Below are positions 43,159-51,506 of a DNA stretch of 64,000 bases, piece by piece (position 1 is the stretch's first letter; each line of letters begins with the position of its first letter). The stretch spans positions 1-64,000 of the forward strand of contig NZ_AUIV01000024.1 in NCBI RefSeq assembly GCF_000423885.1. Direction: 5' to 3'. The translations under genes and the position numbers were made by a program. Below the pieces are notes generated by a model, which worked only from the letters and a program-made list of their open reading frames with translations, ran no database searches and had not been told where the DNA came from. The stretch is from Thermomonas fusca DSM 15424 (GTDB taxonomy: Bacteria > Pseudomonadota > Gammaproteobacteria > Xanthomonadales > Xanthomonadaceae).

Positions 43159-44052
43159 TCAGGGCAGGACCAGCCGCGCGTCGCCAGAAAAAGTCTGCAT
43201 GCGGATATCGCCCTTGCCGGCGCCGTAGCGCACGCGGAAGCTGGAGCCTGGGCCGAATTCCTCCTTGCGGATCTTCGCACCCGGCGCGGCCAGGTCGCCG
43301 CTGAAGCTTTCGCCGGACACCTGCGCCGACAGGTCCGCCGGCAGGCGCAGGCGCAGGTCGCCGCTGACGCTTTCCATCCGGATCTCGCCGTCGTCGGCCA
43401 GCGCCAGATTCAGATCCATGTCACCGGATACTGAACTCGCCGCGAGCTTGCGCGCATGCTCGCCCAGCGTGTCCAGACGGATGTCTCCCGACACGCTTTC
43501 CAGCGCGATCGCCCCGTCCAGTCGCCCCTGCACGACCAGTTGGCCGCTGACCGTCTCCACCCGCAGCTCCTTGCTGTTCATCGCGAGCCGGATATCACCG
43601 CTCACAGAGCTGATGCCGCCGCGCCGCGGCGCACCGTTGGCGACGATGTCGCCGCTGACCGACTCCAGCTCCAGCTCGCGCGAGGCCATACCGGTGACGC
43701 TGATGTCCGCGGACACGGTTTCCACCTCCAGGTCGGCCAGCAAGGGCATCTGCACCATCAGGTGCGTGGGCTGCGCATTGCCGCTGCGCGACGGATACCG
43801 AACCTTGATCCGAAGCACCCGGCCGTCGCCCTCGACCGAGAGCTTTTCCACGCCGTCACCCAGCGAGCCGGTCAGCTTCACTTCCGGCCGGTCCCAGGCC
43901 ACCACCTCGACTTTTCCCTTGAGGTTTTCGATTTCGACCCGGCCGCGTGCATCCAGCGGGCGGGTCTGGCTGATCGGCGTCGCCGCCATGGCCGGCAGCG
44001 CGCTCGCGGCGGCCAGCGCAGTCCACAACATTCCGGCAAGGATTTTCATCAT
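43159..44052 (-). CDS. DUF4097-type beta-solenoid/repeat protein, exported
   Basis: A 297-aa protein with a signal peptide (MMKILAGMLWTALAAASALPAMA) followed by a repeated unit centred on (E)SVSGDI: ETVSADISV, ESVSGDIVA, SSVSGDIRL, ETVSGQLVV, ESVSGDIRL, SSVSGDMDL, ESVSGDLRL, ESFSGDLAA. This is the DUF4097 adhesin-like beta-strand repeat fold. It is the third gene behind an ECF sigma factor and its putative anti-sigma factor, a setting common for such proteins in xanthomonads, so it is probably part of the envelope response they control. GAGG precedes the first of two ATGs. Confidence 0.88.
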   Translation of the reverse strand: MMKILAGMLWTALAAASALPAMAATPISQTRPLDARGRVEIENLKGKVEVVAWDRPEVKLTGSLGDGVEKLSVEGDGRVLRIKVRYPSRSGNAQPTHLMVQMPLLADLEVETVSADISVTGMASRELELESVSGDIVANGAPRRGGISSVSGDIRLAMNSKELRVETVSGQLVVQGRLDGAIALESVSGDIRLDTLGEHARKLAASSVSGDMDLNLALADDGEIRMESVSGDLRLRLPADLSAQVSGESFSGDLAAPGAKIRKEEFGPGSSFRVRYGAGKGDIRMQTFSGDARLVLP

Positions 44053-44059
44053 CGATTCC

Positions 44060-44557
44060 TCAGGTAAAAAGGGCGCGGCGCGACAGGGCGAGCCGGCGGG
44101 CATAGATCTGGCGCAGTTGCTCCAACAGCTGCGGGGACTGCGGATGCAAGCGCAGGGCAGCGAGCACTTGCTGGGCGCCATGATCCAGCGCGTCCAGTCC
44201 CGGCCGCCAACTGGCCGGAGTCGCAGCGGCGTCCAGCTCGCGCAGCGCGGCCTGGTAATGCAGGGTCAAGGCCTCCGCCTCGCTGGCCACCGGCGCGACC
44301 GCCGCAGGCGTCGGTGCGGACACCGCCACCGGGCGCACCTGATCCGGGGCACCCTGCCGGGCCAGCCCCAGCGCCAGCAGCATCGATGCCGCCATCACCA
44401 ACGGCCAGATGCGGCGCGGGGGGCGTGCCGCCACCGGCTGCGGCGACAGCCTCGCCGCAATGCCCGGCCACAGATCGTGCCCGGGTTCGATGTCGCGGCG
44501 CAGAGACTGCAGCGCCATGCGCAAAGCGGCCTCGCCGATTTCGTGTTCCGTACTCAT
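44060..44557 (-). CDS. Putative membrane anti-sigma factor
   Basis: A 165-aa protein with a cytosolic N terminus (about 45 residues), one transmembrane helix (WPLVMAASMLLALGLA) and a helical periplasmic part. No zinc anti-sigma (HxxxCxxC) motif is visible. Its role is inferred from overlap with the ECF sigma gene (ATGA) and its one-helix topology. Confidence 0.75.
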   Translation of the reverse strand: MSTEHEIGEAALRMALQSLRRDIEPGHDLWPGIAARLSPQPVAARPPRRIWPLVMAASMLLALGLARQGAPDQVRPVAVSAPTPAAVAPVASEAEALTLHYQAALRELDAAATPASWRPGLDALDHGAQQVLAALRLHPQSPQLLEQLRQIYARRLALSRRALFT

Positions 44558-45126
44558 GCCGTCTCTCCGATCCGCGCCCGCAGCAGTCCGCGCGCCCGAT
44601 GCAGCTGCGCCTTCGAACTGCCCACCGCCATGCCCAGCTCACCGGCGATTTCCTCGTGCTTCCAGCCTTCCACGTCGTGCAGTACCAACACCGCACGCGC
44701 ACGCGGCGGCAGGCTGGCGACCGCGCGCTCCAGGTCGCGCCCGAGCACGGCGCGACCGACCGTATCCGGCGTGGCCACCGCATCGAGCGCGTCGTCGTCA
44801 TCTTCCTGCCACGGCCGGCTGCGGCGCGCACGCAGCTCCATCAGCGCGGTATTGACCGCCAGCCGATGCAGCCAGGTGGCGACCGCGCTCTCGAAGCGGA
44901 AGGCCGGCAGCGCCTGCCATGCACGCACGAACGCCTCCTGGGTGAGATCCTCCGCCCGCGCGCCCGCCTGCCCCACCAGCCGCACGATCACCCCGTGCAC
45001 GCGGCGGTGGTGGCGGCGGTAGAGCTGCTCGAACGCGGACACATCGGCCATAGCCGCACGGCGCGCCAGGGCGGCGTCGGCTTCGGCGTCAGTTGCCTGC
45101 GGCAGTGGCATGGTCTGCATGAGCAT
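44554..45126 (-). CDS. ECF-family RNA polymerase sigma factor
   Basis: A 190-aa sigma-70 family extracytoplasmic-function factor. Region 2 is visible as SAFEQLYRRHHRRVHGVIVRLVG and EDLTQEAFVRAWQALPAFRFESAVATWLHRLAVN; region 4 as LPPRARAVLVLHDVEGWKHEEIAGELGMAVGSSKAQLHRARGLLRARI. It is the first gene of the sigma/anti-sigma/DUF4097 operon. ATGs at 45126, 45120 and 45111 are all possible. Confidence 0.93.
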   Translation of the reverse strand: MLMQTMPLPQATDAEADAALARRAAMADVSAFEQLYRRHHRRVHGVIVRLVGQAGARAEDLTQEAFVRAWQALPAFRFESAVATWLHRLAVNTALMELRARRSRPWQEDDDDALDAVATPDTVGRAVLGRDLERAVASLPPRARAVLVLHDVEGWKHEEIAGELGMAVGSSKAQLHRARGLLRARIGETA

Positions 45127-45221
45127 GCTGATTCTGATGCGCGGGGGCGGCAGATGGTTTAAGAAAACTCACGAGTCCAGGCAATTGCCAAGTTCTTTGG
45201 CGGTTTCGGGAGGCGGAAAAA

Positions 45222-45253
45222 TGAAAAAAGGCCGGCCCCTCGCAGGGCCGGCC
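45222..45253 (-). terminator. Rho-independent terminator of the first TonB-dependent receptor gene
   Basis: On the minus strand GGCCGGCCC and GGGCCGGCC form a 9-bp GC stem around 6 nt, followed by TTTTTTC. It lies 28 bp after the receptor stop codon. Confidence 0.9.
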
Positions 45254-45280
45254 TCGAAGCTAAATCCAACTTCCGAAAAA

Positions 45281-48200
45281 TCAGAAGTCGTAGCGCGCGG
45301 TGAAGCGGAAGCTCCGCGGGCTGCTGTAGTACAGCACCTGGCCGTAACGCGGGTTCACGGTGGTGCGGCTGCTGGCCGAACGCTCGTAGTAACCGGTCGG
45401 AGTCTGGCTGTCGAACAGGTTCAGCACGTCCATCGCCAGAGTCAGGCCCTTCATCCAGTTCGGGGTGTAGGTCAGGTTGACGTTGAACGTTGCCGTCCAC
45501 GGAGTCTCGCCATGGCTGCCACGCGGCGAGAACACGTAATCCGCGTTCGGGACCGCGTTCGGGTTGTTGACTGCGGTCTGGGCACCCGGGACGCCGCAGT
45601 ACGAGTAGTAGGCGCCGTTGTAGATGCCCGGCTTCGCATACGGCCAGTAGCTGTAGCAGCTACGCGGACGGCCGCTCTGCACGATGGCCGAACCACCCAT
45701 GCGCCACTCGTCGGTGAAGCGATAAGAACCGATGGCCTTGACCTGGTGGGTACGGTTGTTCGGCAGGCTGCCGCTCACGCCGTACATCAGCTCCGGCAAA
45801 TCCCAATCCTGCGTCACCGACACGTCGCCTTGGCCGCCACTGCCGGTATCCACCGACGAGTTCAGCTGACCTTCGGCGTTGCCCCAGTTGTGCGACAGCG
45901 TGTAGTCGACGCGACCGAAGAAGTTGCCTTCGCGGTACTGGGCGTACATGTCCAGCGCGACATACTTGCGCTTCAGCTTCGGGAACGGGGTGCCGAAATC
46001 CTGGGCGAAGTCATGCGTCACCTGGACCAGGTTGCCGGTACCGTCGTCTTCCCAGAAGGTCGCGACGTTCGTACCCGCGTTGAAGATGAAGCATTCGGTC
46101 GGGCAGATGTCGTCGATGGCATTCTTCAGGTCGCGGAAGGTCGCCTTCGCACCCCAGGAGAAGGAATCGGTCTCGTTGCGCTCCATGCCGAGGATGAACT
46201 CGTCCTGGTAGTGCGGCTTCAGGTCCACCTGCGCGATCGTGCGCGGATCCTTGTCGTAACCACACTCCACGTTGGAAGACATGCCACCGTTGGCGCAGGT
46301 GTACGGGCTGGTGGCGCTGGTGTACGGGATCGCCGCCAGTCCGGTAGGCGTGCCGTCGGCCGCGATGCCAGTATAGGTGAAGTATTGCGCGGTGCTCAGC
46401 GACGGGTTGGAGCCGCGCACGGACACGTTGTTGGGCAGCGCCAGGTGGTAGCGGCCGATGTTGCCGAACACCTTGAACCTGGAGTCGCCGTTCACGTCCC
46501 AGCTGAAGCCGAGGCGCGGCGCCCAGTTGTTCTTCTGCTCAACGTAGGCTTCGCCGTTTCCGTTGTAGTTGGTGAAGCCGTCGTTGCGCAGGCCGAGGCT
46601 CAGCAACAGGTTGTCGGTGATGTGCCAGCGGTCTTCGATGTACATCGCCTTCTGCTTGACGGTCGTGTAGCCACCGTGCTCATAGAAGTTCTTCGAGACA
46701 TAGTAGCCCTGGGTACCCAGGCCGCCACCGGAATCCGGCGAGCCGACGTAATGGCTGGCATCGAGCGCGGCAGTCGGGTTACTGGCCAGGCCATAGCTCC
46801 AGTAGTAGCCGGTCGGACCGACTACGTTGTCACCGCGGAAAGACACAGCTTCGAAGTAGTCGTAACCCGCACGGAGCTCGTGATCCCCCAGCGTGTAGTT
46901 GACGTCGAAGCGGATGGCCTTGGTGTCGTCCGCGCCAGCGTAATCGTAGGTCGGGCCGAACTTCTGCGGATTGGTGATGCTGGCATAGGCGGCGGGGACA
47001 ACGCCCGACGAAATGCTGGTGTAAACCTTGGTCGGGTCGTAACCGGTCATCGGGTTCGGATACAGATCGATGCTCTGCTCGCCGTACATGGCTGAGATAC
47101 TGAGGTTGTCGGTCAGGTAACCGGTGTACTTCGCCACATACAGGCGGGTCTTCGATTCGGTGGTGCTGCCGTTGTAGTACAGCTGGTCGCGCTGGCGGGT
47201 GTCGTAGTTGAACCCGTAATAGGACGCCTTGGTTTCGCTGTTGTCCTGGACCCCGGTGAACTCGAGCAGGTGGTCGTCGTTGATGTTCCAGTCCAGCTTC
47301 ACGGTCCAGCGCGGGTCGGTGTAACGGTAGACACCCCAGGCCTGGGCCAGATTGGTGGCACTGACCGCGGACACGCCGGCGGCGTTCTTGCCCATCAGGT
47401 TGCCAGTGACGCGCGATGACTCGCTGTTGGTCACGGTGCGTTCGGCGTTGGCGTAGATGAACAAGCGATCCTTGAGGATCGGGCCACCGAAGTAGAAGCC
47501 GTAAACCTGGGTCTCCGAGCGGTTCAGGCCGTTGAGGTCATACAGCTTGCCGTCGGTCCAGTTCGCCGGGTTGTTGCCGGCGGTGGTGTTGTAGTGGTTG
47601 GCCGAGCTCCAGTTACCGGTGTCCGGATAGTAGATGTCCTTGGCGTTGCTACGGAGCGAAGCAGGGGTGTACATGGCGTAGACGCCACCCTTCCACTCGT
47701 TGGTGCCGCGCTTGGTGACCAGGCTGACCACGCCGCCCGTGGAGCGGCCGAATTCGGCCCCGTAACCGCCGAGCAACACCTGCTGCTGGGCGATCGAGTC
47801 GAAGCCCAGGGTCGTAGAACCGATGTTGGTCAGCGGGTTGGTGACCGGGAATCCGTTGATGTAGTACGCGTTCTCGGACGCGGCGGCGCCACCGAAGCTG
47901 CCTACGTTGGAGGACCGGCTGTTGTATGCGGTGGAGTTGATCACGCCGGGCGCCAGCAGGGCGACGGCATTGACGTCACGCGGCACGGCCAGCTCCTGGA
48001 GCTGTTCGGCCGTGAAGACGGTGCGGGTGTCGGTCTGCGAGACGTCGATGCCCTGAATGGTGTCGGCCTGGACGACAACTGACCCCAGCGTTGTCGTCGT
48101 ATCGCCAAAGTCAATCTGTGCGCCGGATGCCACCAGCACGGTCACGTCACGGGTATCCCCTCCCGACGTCACCTTGTAGCGCCCCGCAGGCAGCGTGCTG

Positions 48201-48403
48201 GCGTTGTAGCGGCCCGCAGCGTCCGCGGTGATGGTGCGGGTCAGGCCGGTTTCGCTGACGATGGTGACGGTTTGACCGGGCGTGGTCTTGCCGAAGATGG
48301 AGCCGGAGGTGCTCTGCGCCTGGATGGTGCCTGCGAAGCACAGACCCAGAGCGACGGTGAGCGCGCTCCGCTTAAGGCCCTTGGCGAGGTAACTGGAAGC
48401 CAT
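45281..48403 (-). CDS. Oar-like TonB-dependent outer-membrane receptor (copy 1)
   Basis: A 1040-aa outer-membrane active transporter. After a signal peptide (ALTVALGLCFAGTIQAQS) comes a carboxypeptidase-regulatory-like domain (TVTIVSETGLTRTITADAAGRY), a TonB-box-like stretch, the plug (PRDVNAVALLAPGV ... GGYGAEFGRSTGGVVSLVTKRG) and a beta barrel ending in the canonical aromatic residue (RFTARYDF). The substrate is unknown. ATG 48403 gives the MASSYLAKGLKRSALTVALG start shared with copy 2. An IS3 element sits 62 bp upstream, between this gene and its promoter. Confidence 0.93.
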   Translation of the reverse strand: MASSYLAKGLKRSALTVALGLCFAGTIQAQSTSGSIFGKTTPGQTVTIVSETGLTRTITADAAGRYNASTLPAGRYKVTSGGDTRDVTVLVASGAQIDFGDTTTTLGSVVVQADTIQGIDVSQTDTRTVFTAEQLQELAVPRDVNAVALLAPGVINSTAYNSRSSNVGSFGGAAASENAYYINGFPVTNPLTNIGSTTLGFDSIAQQQVLLGGYGAEFGRSTGGVVSLVTKRGTNEWKGGVYAMYTPASLRSNAKDIYYPDTGNWSSANHYNTTAGNNPANWTDGKLYDLNGLNRSETQVYGFYFGGPILKDRLFIYANAERTVTNSESSRVTGNLMGKNAAGVSAVSATNLAQAWGVYRYTDPRWTVKLDWNINDDHLLEFTGVQDNSETKASYYGFNYDTRQRDQLYYNGSTTESKTRLYVAKYTGYLTDNLSISAMYGEQSIDLYPNPMTGYDPTKVYTSISSGVVPAAYASITNPQKFGPTYDYAGADDTKAIRFDVNYTLGDHELRAGYDYFEAVSFRGDNVVGPTGYYWSYGLASNPTAALDASHYVGSPDSGGGLGTQGYYVSKNFYEHGGYTTVKQKAMYIEDRWHITDNLLLSLGLRNDGFTNYNGNGEAYVEQKNNWAPRLGFSWDVNGDSRFKVFGNIGRYHLALPNNVSVRGSNPSLSTAQYFTYTGIAADGTPTGLAAIPYTSATSPYTCANGGMSSNVECGYDKDPRTIAQVDLKPHYQDEFILGMERNETDSFSWGAKATFRDLKNAIDDICPTECFIFNAGTNVATFWEDDGTGNLVQVTHDFAQDFGTPFPKLKRKYVALDMYAQYREGNFFGRVDYTLSHNWGNAEGQLNSSVDTGSGGQGDVSVTQDWDLPELMYGVSGSLPNNRTHQVKAIGSYRFTDEWRMGGSAIVQSGRPRSCYSYWPYAKPGIYNGAYYSYCGVPGAQTAVNNPNAVPNADYVFSPRGSHGETPWTATFNVNLTYTPNWMKGLTLAMDVLNLFDSQTPTGYYERSASSRTTVNPRYGQVLYYSSPRSFRFTARYDF

Positions 48404-48507
48404 TGATGAAATCCCCGATGTGAGACGAATTGACAGGTAGGTGAACACCATGTCCGACCGTTCAGTGGACCGACCAGCCTTTCGTAGACATCCGGACGCC
48501 ATAATTC

Positions 48508-48810
48508 ATGGCAATGACCGAGGTGTTTATGGGCAACAGCAAGCAGTACACGGATGAGTTCCGGGCCGAGGCGGTGAAGCAGGTGATCGACCGCGGCTTC
48601 ACGGTGGTGGACGTCGCCGCCCGGATCGGGATCCCCAAGCACACGCTGTATGGCTGGGTGCAGGTGGCGAGGAAGATGGCGCCAGCATCGGGCGCTTCAG
48701 CAGCGCCGAGCGACTCGGCCGAGATCCGCCGGCTCAAGGCTGAGCTGCGGCGCGTGACCGAGGAGCGCGACATCCTAAAAAAAGCCGCCGCGTACTTTGC
48801 CAAGGGGTAA
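48508..48810 (+). CDS. IS3-family transposase OrfA
   Basis: A 100-aa DNA-binding protein: helix-turn-helix (YTDEFRAEAVKQVIDRGFTVVDVAARIGIPKHTLYGWV) and a leucine-zipper-like coiled coil (EIRRLKAELRRVTEERDILKKAAAYFAKG). The real start may be the ATG at 48529 (MGNSKQYTDEF). A -1 frameshift near its end would fuse it to OrfB. Confidence 0.92.
   Translation: MAMTEVFMGNSKQYTDEFRAEAVKQVIDRGFTVVDVAARIGIPKHTLYGWVQVARKMAPASGASAAPSDSAEIRRLKAELRRVTEERDILKKAAAYFAKG
48777..48783 (+). other. Programmed -1 frameshift site (A7) of the IS3 element
   Basis: Seven consecutive A, read CTA-AAA-AAA-GCC in the OrfA frame, followed by G. The OrfB frame is the -1 frame and is open from this point through its ATG, so slippage here yields the OrfAB transposase, as is usual for IS3 elements. 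Confidence 0.8.
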
Positions 48811-48827
48811 AGGCGAAGTACGCGTTC

Positions 48828-49679
48828 ATGCGCGCGCACATCCGCGAGTTCCGCCTGGTCGCGATGTGCCGGGTGCTGGGCGTGCACCGCAGCGGCTACT
48901 ACGCCTGGTTGCGCCAAGGCACCAGTGCCCGCGAGCGGGACGATCAGCGCCTGCTGGGGCTGATCAGGCACCACTGGCTGGCCAGCGGCGCGGTGTATGG
49001 CTATCGCAAGATCACCTTGGACCTGCGGGAAGCCGGCGAGCATTGCAGCCGGCACCGCGTCCGGCGGCTGATGAAGGCCGAGGGCCTGCGGGCGCAGGTG
49101 GGCTATGGCGGCAAGCCGCGCCACCGCGGCGGCCCGGTCGGTGCCGTGGCGAACGTGCTCAACCGGGACTTCACGCCGCATGCCCCGAACAAGGTCTGGG
49201 TCACGGACATCACCTACATCCGCACCTACGAGGGCTGGCTGTTCCTGGCGGCAGTGATGGACTTGTACTCGCGCCAGATCGTCGGGTGGGCAACGGCGTC
49301 CACGATGACCAGCGACCTGGTGCTGCAGGCGCTGATGGCGGCGGCATGGCGACGCAAGCCCGGCCCGGGCGTGCTGGTCCACTCCGACCAGGGCTGCCAG
49401 TTCACCAGCAACGACTGGCAGTCGTTCCTGAAGGCGCACCGGATGGTGCCGAGCATGAGCCGTCGCGGGAACTGCCACGACAACGCCGTGGCCGAGAGCT
49501 TCTTCAGCGTCCTGAAGAAGGAGCGGATCAAGCGGCGGATCTACCCGACGCGAGCCACTGCTGCTTCGGACGTGTTCGACTACATCGAGATGTTCTACAA
49601 CCCGATTCGCCGGCATGGTTCCGCTGGCGGCATGTCACCGGTAGAGTTCGAAAAGCGCTACGCGCAGAGCGGCGACTGA
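48828..49679 (+). CDS. IS3-family transposase OrfB (catalytic)
   Basis: A 283-aa rve-type integrase-core protein with the DDE triad: D in WVTDITYI, D in VLVHSDQGCQFTS and E in NAVAESFFSVLKKE. The N-terminal HTH_21-like region (YGYRKITLDLREAG) is present. All catalytic residues are intact, so the element may still move. Confidence 0.95.
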   Translation: MRAHIREFRLVAMCRVLGVHRSGYYAWLRQGTSARERDDQRLLGLIRHHWLASGAVYGYRKITLDLREAGEHCSRHRVRRLMKAEGLRAQVGYGGKPRHRGGPVGAVANVLNRDFTPHAPNKVWVTDITYIRTYEGWLFLAAVMDLYSRQIVGWATASTMTSDLVLQALMAAAWRRKPGPGVLVHSDQGCQFTSNDWQSFLKAHRMVPSMSRRGNCHDNAVAESFFSVLKKERIKRRIYPTRATAASDVFDYIEMFYNPIRRHGSAGGMSPVEFEKRYAQSGD

Positions 49680-49720
49680 GTGTCTATGGAACTCTGGTCG
49701 GTCCACAGCCTGACTGGCGG

Positions 49721-49749
49721 ACTATAAAGAATGAATCAATTCTTAACAA
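49721..49749 (-). promoter_or_regulatory. Stranded native promoter of TonB receptor copy 1
   Basis: On the minus strand TTGTTA (49744-49749), a 17-bp spacer and TATAGT (49721-49726) are followed by GTC...AGTCAGGC, which matches the promoter and early leader of receptor copy 2 (56295-56324). The IS3 element begins about 15 bp downstream, separating this promoter from the receptor gene by 1.24 kb. Confidence 0.7.
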
Positions 49750-49916
49750 TAACAAAAATAATTCTGACATGTGGGCCTGTCCTGTGGGCTGCAACAGCGC
49801 GCCGGACCCGCGCCTGCACGCCCCCCGCCATCGCGCCGGCGACGGTGGGGGAGCGCGGCTTGCCGCTGCAAGGAGGCGGACCCCTGGGCCGCATCTCTAC
49901 GCCTCGGCGGAACGAG

Positions 49917-51506
49917 CTATCGATCACCCGCGGGGAAGTTGGCATCAACTGCCTGCAGCGCCGCCGACAGTGGTCGCAGGTGATCGGCATAGGCCATCCA
50001 CTTGGGGATGTCCCGGCGGACCACGCCCTGCCGGACCTGGACTGCGCTGGCGGTTGCCACTGCGCGGCCGCTGCTCCGCGGATCACTCATTGCCGGTAGG
50101 TACTCGATTCCGCAGAAGCCGGCGACTCGGCGCATTGTTGCCTCGGGGTCGCGGGTGAGCGCCGCATAGTCCACGTCGAGGATGCGGCCAGGGAATCGCG
50201 CATGCCAGTGCGCCATCAGCCGCCGGTACTGCAGGAAGTATCCGGCCAGTTCCAGCTGGTCGTACGAGTAGGGGTTGGCGTCCGAAAACAGCTCGCGAAG
50301 ATTGGAGAAGCAAGTCTCCATCGGGTCCCGCACCATGTGCAGGATCCGGGCTTGCGGCAACGCCTGGCAGATGAACCCGATATTGAGAAAGTTGGATGGC
50401 AACTTGTCGGTGAAGAAGCGCTCCTCGCCCAGGCGCCAGGACATGCCATCGATGTAGCGGCGCCCCACTGCGCCGAAGTCGATCCCGGGCGCCCGCGCCA
50501 CGAGGCCAGCATCGATAACGCCGCGGCAATGTCGATCCGTTGCATAGCGCATGGCGCTGGTGAAATCGTAGAGCTCGCCCACGCCGCGCACCGCCGGACT
50601 GGCGTCCAGCAGCTGTTCCAGCAAGGTGGTGCCGGAGCGATGCATGCCAACGATGAACACCGGCGTCGGCCCGTGGCCCGCGGGCGTCGCCAACGGATTG
50701 GACACAGGCATCGCCACCAGCGCATCAACCAGACGGACACTGTCATCGAGGTGGTACCGCAGGGTGGCGCGTTTCGCGGCGCACGCTCGCTGCAGCGCCT
50801 GCCAGGCGGATTCGTGTTCCCCCAGGTCATCCAGCTCTTTGTGCAGCGCGAATGCAAGCGAGGCCTCTTCCTGTGGCGGAAGGCCTGGACGCGCAAGCTG
50901 GGCACGCAACCGCACGATGTGATTGTTCTCAGCGGTCGCCTTCCGCACGTGTGCCAGGAACCAGTGCGCCTGTCCAATCTGGGGGGCGATGGCGATGCAA
51001 CGTTCGAACTCGGCGGCGGCCTCGTCAATGCGACCGAGATAGGTCAATACCTGGCCGCGCGAAAGCAAAGTGGGGGGATAACGGGGGTCCGCCCTGCGCG
51101 CCTCGTCCAGATGGATCAACGCGGCTTCCTGCATGTTCAGGTAGGACAGCTGCGCGGCATAACCCAACAGCAGTGGGATCGGAATGGCGTCCAGGGGACC
51201 GGATCCTCGGATCAGCTCCAGCAGCGGACCGGCCTCGTTGATCGTTCGCAGGCGGGCCGCCAGCTGCTGGCGGGTGTCCGGCTTGGTGGGCCGCAACGTG
51301 TATGCCATCAGCGCAGCGGTGCGCGCGTTCCGATAACGACCGGCCAACGACTCCGCGTACGATGCCTCCACCAAGTGCTTGGCCTTGGTTTCCGGATCCA
51401 CCCGGATTCCCTCCAGCAATCCGTGCAGTGCCTTGAAATCGTTGTTTTCCGCAAGTGGTGCGGCATACTCCAGCATCGCCTGCATTGGCGCATCGGTATT
51501 GCTCAC
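49917..51506 (-). CDS. TPR-containing sulfotransferase (copy B)
   Basis: A 529-aa protein with N-terminal tetratricopeptide-type helical repeats (about residues 1-230) and a C-terminal sulfotransferase domain with the PAPS 5'-phosphosulfate loop FIVGMHRSGTTLLEQ, and RILHMVRDPMETCFSNLRELF for the 3'-phosphate site. Sulfates an unknown acceptor. GTG start (51504-51506) overlaps the stop of the upstream paralogue as GTGA. Confidence 0.88.
   Translation of the reverse strand: MSNTDAPMQAMLEYAAPLAENNDFKALHGLLEGIRVDPETKAKHLVEASYAESLAGRYRNARTAALMAYTLRPTKPDTRQQLAARLRTINEAGPLLELIRGSGPLDAIPIPLLLGYAAQLSYLNMQEAALIHLDEARRADPRYPPTLLSRGQVLTYLGRIDEAAAEFERCIAIAPQIGQAHWFLAHVRKATAENNHIVRLRAQLARPGLPPQEEASLAFALHKELDDLGEHESAWQALQRACAAKRATLRYHLDDSVRLVDALVAMPVSNPLATPAGHGPTPVFIVGMHRSGTTLLEQLLDASPAVRGVGELYDFTSAMRYATDRHCRGVIDAGLVARAPGIDFGAVGRRYIDGMSWRLGEERFFTDKLPSNFLNIGFICQALPQARILHMVRDPMETCFSNLRELFSDANPYSYDQLELAGYFLQYRRLMAHWHARFPGRILDVDYAALTRDPEATMRRVAGFCGIEYLPAMSDPRSSGRAVATASAVQVRQGVVRRDIPKWMAYADHLRPLSAALQAVDANFPAGDR

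Larger units (their letters stand above)
48466..49705 (+). mobile_element. Complete IS3-family insertion sequence in the leader of a TonB-receptor gene
   Basis: The ends are inverted repeats TGGACCGACCAG (48466-48477) and CTGGTCGGTCCA (49694-49705), with a further conserved TAGACA inside each end, and start/finish with TG...CA as in the IS3 family. The 3-bp CAG is directly repeated outside both ends (48463-48465 and 49706-49708). Length 1,240 bp, two overlapping-frame transposase genes. Confidence 0.92.

Noticed and set aside
45110..47095. Long plus-strand open frame antisense to TonB receptor copy 1
   Set aside because: No recognisable domain, and it spans a terminator and the 3' half of an established gene.
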